A DNA stretch of 11,189 bases from 2-02-FULL-43-11-A sp964477065 (lineage in GTDB: Bacteria; Patescibacteriota; Microgenomatia; UBA1406; HO2-37-13b): the NCBI GenBank assembly GCA_964477065.1, contig CAYZCU010000027.1, positions 1-11,189 on the forward strand, given 5' to 3'. A program made the position numbers and the translations under genes. The number at the start of each line of letters is the position of its first letter. Position 1 is the first letter of the stretch. The notes under the pieces were generated by a model. That model searched no databases. It was not told where the DNA came from and saw only the letters and a list, made by a program, of their open reading frames with translations. Shown here in pieces: positions 7,898-11,189 of the stretch.

Positions 7898-7937
7898 AAA
7901 AAGGTGGCGCCTGCTCTCGCACGAACGCCACCCTTTT
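7896..7937. terminator. bidirectional intrinsic terminator between the membrane gene and rho
   Basis: GGTGGCG at 7903-7909 pairs with CGCCACC at 7926-7932 around a 16-nt loop. On the minus strand (end of rho) the stem is followed by seven T residues. On the plus strand it is followed by C then TTTT. It lies between the two convergent stop codons and overlaps the TAA of the membrane gene. Confidence 0.85.
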
Positions 7938-7948
7938 ATAACTGTGCC

Positions 7949-9565
7949 TTACTTACCGTTTCCCGGCGTGATTTCAGCCAAGAAGTCTTTGTTTGAATCT
8001 GTTTTCGACAGCTTGTCGATCAACAGCGTCAACTTCTCATCCTTATCCATGAGCCCCAACATACGTCGAAGCGTGGTCACGGCATTCATGGTCTCCTGCG
8101 TCATCAAGAGCTCATCATGTCGCGTACCAGAGCCTTCGATGTCGATGGCAGGATAGATGCGCTTGTTTGCAAAATTGCGGTCGAGATGGACTTCCATATT
8201 TCCCGTCCCTTTAAACTCTTCATAGATCAGATCATCCATGCGTGATTCTGTGTTGATAAGCGCCGTACCAATAATGGTCAAGCTCCCACCTTCTTCACAG
8301 TTTCGTGCCGCTCCGAGGAACTTCTTTGCAGGATACAGCGCTGCTGGATCAAATCCGCCCGACAGAGTACGGCCAGATGGATTGACAGCCATGTTGTATG
8401 CTCGTGCAAGTCTCGTGATCGAGTCAAGCATGATGACCACGTCTTTGCCTTCTTCAACAAGACGCTTAGCACGCTCAAGGCCGATCTCCGCAGCTCGGAT
8501 CTGGTCACGAGGTGACTGATCAAAGTGGGATGAAACAACCTCAGCATCCATAGATCGCGTCACGTCTGTGACCTCTTCTGGTCGCTCCCCGATGAGGATG
8601 GCGATCAGATGCGCATCAGGATGATTCGTGCGAATACCTTTAGCAATGTTCTTGAGTAAGGTTGTCTTACCAGCCTTTGGCGGTGAAACAATGAGTCCTC
8701 GCTGACCAAATCCAATTGGAGACAAGAGATCCATAATGCGCGTAGAAAGCGTGTCTTTGTCAGTTTCTAGCACGATCTGTCGGTCTGGATAGAGAGATGT
8801 CATCGCTTCAAAGCTTTTGCGAGCTCGACTTTCTTCTTCTGTTCGCGTGATGCCATTCACCTTTTCGATTTTAAGCAAGCCGTGGTATTTTTCATTGTCC
8901 TTGGGTGGACGAACAAGTCCTTCCACTTCATCACCTGGACGAAGCCAGAATTTGCGAATCTGGGACTGCGAGACATAAATATCATCATTGGATGGCGTGA
9001 ACTGAGGCCTCAAAAAGCCAAACCCTGATGGGGTGACTTCCAAGATTCCTTTTCCTGGAAATGCGTTACGCATGTCTTCTTGGATGCGCTCTTCCAACGG
9101 GACATCACTCTTTGGGGCACGAGGGGCACGACGATCTTGTGGTCGCGCAGGTCGGTCGGGTCGGTCACTGCGTCGATCTCCAGATCGAGCAGGACGTCGC
9201 CCGCCATCTCGATCATGATGATGCGGTGGTCGTGGCATGCTTTCGCGATCGCCATAGCCATCACCTTGCGGTTGTGGCTCAGGGCGGTCATAATCTGACT
9301 CACGTGACGGCGTGGCCATAGGCTGTGCCATATCATCAGCATGGAGCATGTCATGCGGATGCATGCGCTCTCCAGCGTGAACAGGTGTTTCTGTCATACT
9401 TTCAACAAAGGTATCTGGCTCTGGTTTTCTTGGCTCTGGGGCCATCGGCTCTGGAGTTTCTTCTCGAGGAGTTGGTCGGGAGAAGGAGACATCCGAAACT
9501 TTTATAGGTTGTGCATCCTCGAATTGAAAATCATCCGGGGTTAGCGTATCGTTCTGATCGCTCAT
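7949..9565 (-). CDS. rho: transcription termination factor Rho with long disordered N-terminus
   Basis: Hexameric RNA-dependent ATPase that releases transcripts. From about residue 172 it matches Rho throughout. The cold-shock-like RNA-binding domain starts near GILEVTPSGFGFLRP and includes DDIYVSQSQIRKF. The Walker A motif is SPPKAGKTT (K300), the catalytic glutamate region is GERPEEVTD (E327), and Walker B is VVIMLD (D381). The Q-loop region is LSGGFDPAALYPAKKFLGAARN. At 538 aa it is about 120 longer than the E. coli protein. The excess is all N-terminal: residues 1-155 are Asp/Glu/Pro-rich, then His-, Arg- and Asp-rich (HHHDRDGGRRP, RPDRPARPQDRR). I see no clear helical N-terminal Rho domain before the cold-shock fold. 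The ATG at 9565 has no Shine-Dalgarno site. A TATACT lies 9 nt upstream, and a terminator-like hairpin sits just before that. Confidence 0.97.
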   Translation of the reverse strand: MSDQNDTLTPDDFQFEDAQPIKVSDVSFSRPTPREETPEPMAPEPRKPEPDTFVESMTETPVHAGERMHPHDMLHADDMAQPMATPSRESDYDRPEPQPQGDGYGDRESMPRPPHHHDRDGGRRPARSGDRRSDRPDRPARPQDRRAPRAPKSDVPLEERIQEDMRNAFPGKGILEVTPSGFGFLRPQFTPSNDDIYVSQSQIRKFWLRPGDEVEGLVRPPKDNEKYHGLLKIEKVNGITRTEEESRARKSFEAMTSLYPDRQIVLETDKDTLSTRIMDLLSPIGFGQRGLIVSPPKAGKTTLLKNIAKGIRTNHPDAHLIAILIGERPEEVTDVTRSMDAEVVSSHFDQSPRDQIRAAEIGLERAKRLVEEGKDVVIMLDSITRLARAYNMAVNPSGRTLSGGFDPAALYPAKKFLGAARNCEEGGSLTIIGTALINTESRMDDLIYEEFKGTGNMEVHLDRNFANKRIYPAIDIEGSGTRHDELLMTQETMNAVTTLRRMLGLMDKDEKLTLLIDKLSKTDSNKDFLAEITPGNGK

Positions 9566-9574
9566 AATATACGA

Positions 9575-9580
9575 AGTATA
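9575..9580 (-). promoter_or_regulatory. weak candidate -10 box for rho
   Basis: Minus-strand TATACT, 9 nt before the rho ATG. Its predicted start would give a leader of about 0-3 nt. No -35 match is found at 16-18 bp, where the sequence is the T-tract and stem of the upstream terminator. Rho may instead depend on read-through from the strong promoter at 9851-9879. Confidence 0.35.
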
Positions 9581-9591
9581 AATTAGTAAAT

Positions 9592-9621
9592 AAAAAACGC
9601 CATGTGTGGTCGTATCATGCG
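9592..9621 (-). terminator. intrinsic-terminator-like hairpin upstream of rho
   Basis: Minus-strand RNA CGCAUG (9621-9616) pairs with CAUGGCG (9604-9598) with one bulged G and an 11-nt loop. Six U residues (9597-9592) follow immediately, then AUUU. It would end the RNA started at about 9844, or act as an attenuator in front of rho, whose ATG is 26 nt further on. The stem is short, so partial read-through is plausible. Confidence 0.6.
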
Positions 9622-9844
9622 GTTGCGAGTATTTGATTATTAAGATCCCCCTCGAAAAGGGTTTGTACTTAAAAGTTTTCTAAGAGATCACAAAACGGGA
9701 GAATACGTTCTTAGCTTATCCCGTTACCAGGCTAGAGGCTATGAAACTATACTCCTTTCCAAGATTTATTCAAAATTGGATCACCCTTAAAAAAGATTTA
9801 GTTAGAAAATCCTTTCATGTACTCGCCTCAAAGCAAGGAGGATC
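9592..9844 (-). ncRNA. candidate structured RNA of about 250 nt, family unknown
   Basis: No protein frame of note fills this stretch. It runs from the start point of a perfect-consensus promoter to an intrinsic-terminator-like hairpin. The 5' end GATCCTCC (9844-9837) pairs with GGGGGATC (9651-9644). Further in, 17 pairs form between 9802-9822 and 9665-9683: GUAC/GUAC, AAAGG/CUUUU and UUUUCUAA/UUAGAAAA. Next, GAUCCAA (9782-9776) pairs with UUGUGAUC (9693-9686) with one bulge. Directly adjacent is a perfect 7-bp hairpin AACGGGA/UCCCGUU (9725-9719 with 9700-9694). This nested, closed-end rod of about 200 nt is like 6S RNA in general shape. I see no sequence signature of 6S, RNase P RNA, tmRNA or SRP RNA. 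The alternative is a structured regulatory leader of rho. Pairing was done by eye. Confidence 0.65.
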
Positions 9845-9850
9845 AGTCCT

Positions 9851-9879
9851 ATTATAAGGAGGCGGGTGGGGTTTGTCAA
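9851..9879 (-). promoter_or_regulatory. perfect-consensus sigma70-type promoter
   Basis: Minus-strand TTGACA (9879-9874), a spacer of exactly 17 bp, and TATAAT (9856-9851). All twelve bases match the consensus. The seventh base after the -10 is G9844, which is the first base of the closing helix of the predicted RNA. It faces rho, 279 nt away. It is the best promoter in the window, as expected for an abundant RNA. Confidence 0.85.
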
Positions 9880-9934
9880 TGGGCCGAGCATGTTCTGACG
9901 TCGAGCTTGCGAAGCCCGGCTTGGTCAAAGCCCG
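9880..9934. other. GC-rich intergenic hairpins after the cysteine-module genes
   Basis: The gap between the last cysteine-module stop and the strong promoter is richer in G and C than its surroundings. It holds GGCTT (9918-9922) pairing with AAGCC (9928-9932), GCTT (9905-9908) with AAGC (9912-9915), and the palindrome GACGTC at 9897-9902. There is no T-tract, so these are not clear intrinsic terminators. They could protect an mRNA 3' end or mark a Rho-dependent end. Confidence 0.3.
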
Positions 9935-10183
9935 TCACTCAATGATGTGCGGAATTCTTTCGTTGACCCTTGGATCACGAGCTAGCTTTATGCTCAAGCT
10001 CCCTTTTTTGCTTGCATCACGATCATGACCATTTTTAATCACAACAAGTGGACAGCGTGCATGACCAACATCTGTGCTCACCTTATCTGGATAGAGACAT
10101 GGAGTTCGCCTACCTGAACTCGCGGGAAGACAGCTATCGAGCAATGTGCATCCTGCAATTCGATATTCACAATAGTGGGTCAT
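9935..10183 (-). CDS. small cysteine-rich protein, shared Cys module (82 aa)
   Basis: Hypothetical protein beginning MTHYCEYRIAGC and ending in TGA. The first half has cysteines in the order CE-x5-C-x16-C-x14-CP, with one extra Cys inside. The third is followed by LYPDK, close to KHPDK in the next gene upstream. The second half is basic with no recognised motif. Four Cys suggest zinc or another metal, or disulfides if exported. No signal peptide or membrane segment is seen. The longer frame starts at 10207. I choose ATG 10183 because it overlaps the upstream gene's stop as ATGA, has AGGTG about 8 nt before it, and gives the same M-x-x-x-C-E start as its neighbours. The coupling implies equal production with the upstream protein. 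Confidence 0.6.
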   Translation of the reverse strand: MTHYCEYRIAGCTLLDSCLPASSGRRTPCLYPDKVSTDVGHARCPLVVIKNGHDRDASKKGSLSIKLARDPRVNERIPHIIE

Positions 10184-10410
10184 AGTCTTACACCTATAAC
10201 TTCCCATTCAATGCAACAACGAGGAGTTCCAACAACCCTGTCAATAACTGTTTCTATTTCATTTAAGACCAGATGATGCTCCTGCATCACGGGACAACTC
10301 CTGCTTGTCTTGTCTGGATGCTTACATGCAGGATAGATGCCATCCTCACCTAGGATAAAACACCTCTTCCCTTCCGTAAATCGCGCCCAACAACCTTCTT
10401 CACATGTCAT
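10180..10410 (-). CDS. small cysteine-rich protein, shared Cys module (76 aa)
   Basis: Hypothetical protein starting MTCEEGCWARF. The module reads CE ... KRC-FILGEDGIYPA-C-KHPDKTSRS-CP (spacings 13, 11 and 9), with an extra Cys at residue 7 and a CC pair near the C-terminus. It looks paralogous to both flanking genes, best to the downstream one through HPDK/YPDK plus CP. The longest frame begins at GTG 10428, but that lies upstream of or within the TATAAT (10420-10425). ATG 10410 sits 9 nt after this box, giving a nearly leaderless mRNA, and matches the M-x-C-E pattern. Its stop overlaps the next start as ATGA. Eight Cys in 76 residues make metal binding likely, but no known zinc-finger or ferredoxin spacing is matched. 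Function unknown. Confidence 0.6.
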   Translation of the reverse strand: MTCEEGCWARFTEGKRCFILGEDGIYPACKHPDKTSRSCPVMQEHHLVLNEIETVIDRVVGTPRCCIEWEVIGVRL

Positions 10411-10419
10411 ATGAGCGCC

Positions 10420-10447
10420 ATTATACACCTGAGGTGCAGAAATACAA
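10420..10447 (-). promoter_or_regulatory. candidate promoter inside the cysteine-module cluster
   Basis: Minus-strand TTGTAT (10447-10442), a 16-bp spacer and perfect TATAAT (10425-10420). The -10 ends 9 nt before ATG 10410, so a leader of about 0-3 nt is expected. It would drive the two smallest cysteine genes independently of the larger one upstream. Confidence 0.5.
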
Positions 10448-10458
10448 GAAGCGGGGTA

Positions 10459-11046
10459 TTAGGATTGTCGACTAAAAAATTTCTCTGCAACTTCAAGGCG
10501 CAATGCATCATCTTGGGGATACCCAAAGTGTCGTCTAAAATACTCTCTACCATCAGCGCCGGTATACTTTTCCCGAGCAATTCTTTCATGGTAAGCTCGA
10601 GCAAGTGAGCACTGAAAACACGGTGTTGTAGGATCGATGCAATCTGACGGGTTCCATGAGGCAAGTAAAGCACAGCCTTCCTTGTCTCCCCAGAATCTCC
10701 GCTTAGTGCGAAAATAGCGAGGAACTTCGCGAAGATATGTCTCTGGAGAAATCGCTTCAGCAATCACTCGACGAGCGAAGCCTCCAGTTACCCTACGTAG
10801 AACTTTACCTCGAATACCTCCAAAGATAACCTCACGATCAGCATCAGTCTTTGCCCCTTTAAGACCTCTTCGCTCCTGCTCAAAATCTGGCCCCCTGACA
10901 GCATCATTGACAGCTTTTTCCAACGGACAATATTCTTGACTTATATGAGAGTCGAGACATAGGGTAAACTCAGAAGGACGTCCATCTGTCTCGACAAAAT
11001 GGAAACAGTGGCCATCAGGAGTTCGTCGCTCGCAGTGGGTGTTCAT
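10459..11046 (-). CDS. cysteine-rich hypothetical protein with shared N-terminal Cys module (195 aa)
   Basis: The protein starts MNTHCERRTPDGHC. The module is CE-x7-C-x15-C-x9-CP, with DG before the third Cys as in the 76-aa neighbour. A basic middle region follows (GGIRGKVLRRVTGGFARRV). Then comes a second Cys cluster, SDCIDPTTPCFQCS (C-x6-C-x2-C), preceded by EGCALLASWNP, and an aromatic, charged C-terminus. The second cluster could form another metal site. The longest frame begins at GTG 11064. ATG 11046 is preferred because it lies one base after the upstream stop and gives the same M-N-T-H-C-E style start as its paralogs. No signal peptide or membrane helix is seen. I do not recognise the family. 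Nucleic-acid binding is conceivable from the basic region but is not shown. Confidence 0.7.
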   Translation of the reverse strand: MNTHCERRTPDGHCFHFVETDGRPSEFTLCLDSHISQEYCPLEKAVNDAVRGPDFEQERRGLKGAKTDADREVIFGGIRGKVLRRVTGGFARRVIAEAISPETYLREVPRYFRTKRRFWGDKEGCALLASWNPSDCIDPTTPCFQCSLARAYHERIAREKYTGADGREYFRRHFGYPQDDALRLEVAEKFFSRQS

Positions 11047-11047
11047 G

Positions 11048-11189
11048 TTAGACTTCGTGTTCACAAAAAACTAATACAACTTGGGGGAGAACTTCTTCCT
11101 TGACCAGATCTCTTTGAGCTTGAGTAGCTTCACAGCCTCTGCCACTTCGCCTCAGCTCAGATTCAGTCCAATGATCAACCAGCCCAACG
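11048..11189 (-). CDS. C-terminal end of an unknown gene (5' part outside window)
   Basis: On the minus strand a frame is open from the window edge and ends in TAA at 11050-11048, one base before the ATG of the next gene. The 46 visible residues include DHWTESELRRSG, AQRDLVKEEVLPQVVLVF and the end CEHEV. This is helical in character, with a hydrophobic strand near the end. The TAA-C-ATG junction supports an operon with the cysteine-module gene. Too little is visible to name it, and a chance open frame of this length is possible. Confidence 0.5.
   Translation of the reverse strand, partial: VGLVDHWTESELRRSGRGCEATQAQRDLVKEEVLPQVVLVFCEHEV

Noticed and set aside
9010..9354. Minus-strand frame of 114 codons inside rho
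   Set aside because: It is an out-of-frame shadow caused by the repetitive, GC-rich coding of the disordered Rho N-terminus. The same applies to the plus-strand frames there.
9592..9844. Assignment as 6S, RNase P, tmRNA or SRP RNA
   Set aside because: General shape resembles 6S, but I find no conserved sequence blocks of any of these families, so no name is given.
10411..10608. Plus-strand frame of 65 codons
   Set aside because: It is antisense to the end of the 195-aa cysteine gene and covers the promoter region. It has no recognisable features.
1..11189. Reassigned UGA codon (Gly) as in some CPR groups
   Set aside because: Large frames have no internal TGA, and several genes end in TGA at positions that make sense of the neighbours.
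1..11189. CRISPR array, insertion sequence, prophage, tRNA or rRNA
   Set aside because: No regularly spaced repeats, transposase motifs, tRNA-like cloverleaf or rRNA sequence was seen on either strand.

Overview
The window looks like a stretch of a Candidate Phyla Radiation (Patescibacteria) chromosome. The reasons are family-level resemblance, not a search. The TPR protein tail, the two GT-C membrane proteins, the LysM-M23 peptidase and the glutamate dehydrogenase all have the look of CPR versions. Genes are tightly packed, most starts lack a clear Shine-Dalgarno site, and several putative -10 boxes lie only 7-9 nt from a start codon. Large reading frames have no internal TGA, and TGA ends several genes, so the standard bacterial code applies. 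No phylum below CPR can be assigned.

Left part (1-2204): the 3' end of a TPR gene on the plus strand, directly followed by a possible 56-residue small gene. It converges on a minus-strand membrane-anchored LysM-M23 cell-wall peptidase. Upstream of the peptidase is a short CsoR/FrmR-fold gene that has lost all three metal-ligand positions.

Middle (2259-7897): a minus-strand glutamate dehydrogenase (gdhA), then a two-gene unit of a GT2 glycosyltransferase and a GT-C type membrane glycosyltransferase. A second polytopic membrane protein of GT-C/YfhO style is transcribed divergently. The 62-bp gap between the two membrane genes holds back-to-back promoters placed so that both mRNAs should be leaderless or nearly so. 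Together these genes suggest envelope glycan assembly. A bidirectional terminator separates them from rho.

Right part (7949-11189): rho with a long disordered N-terminal region in place of the usual helical domain. Upstream of it is a 370-bp gap that is not empty. It holds a perfect-consensus sigma70-type promoter (TTGACA-17-TATAAT), about 200 nt whose two ends and interior pair by long-range helices, and an intrinsic-terminator-like hairpin with six T residues just before rho. I read this as an unannotated structured RNA of about 250 nt, or a structured attenuator leader of rho. Beyond it are three consecutive small minus-strand genes that share an N-terminal Met-(x1-3)-Cys-Glu ... Cys ... 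Cys ... Cys-Pro module, plus the tail of a fourth gene. I recognise none of their families. The RNA locus and the cysteine-module cluster are the best candidates for something undescribed.
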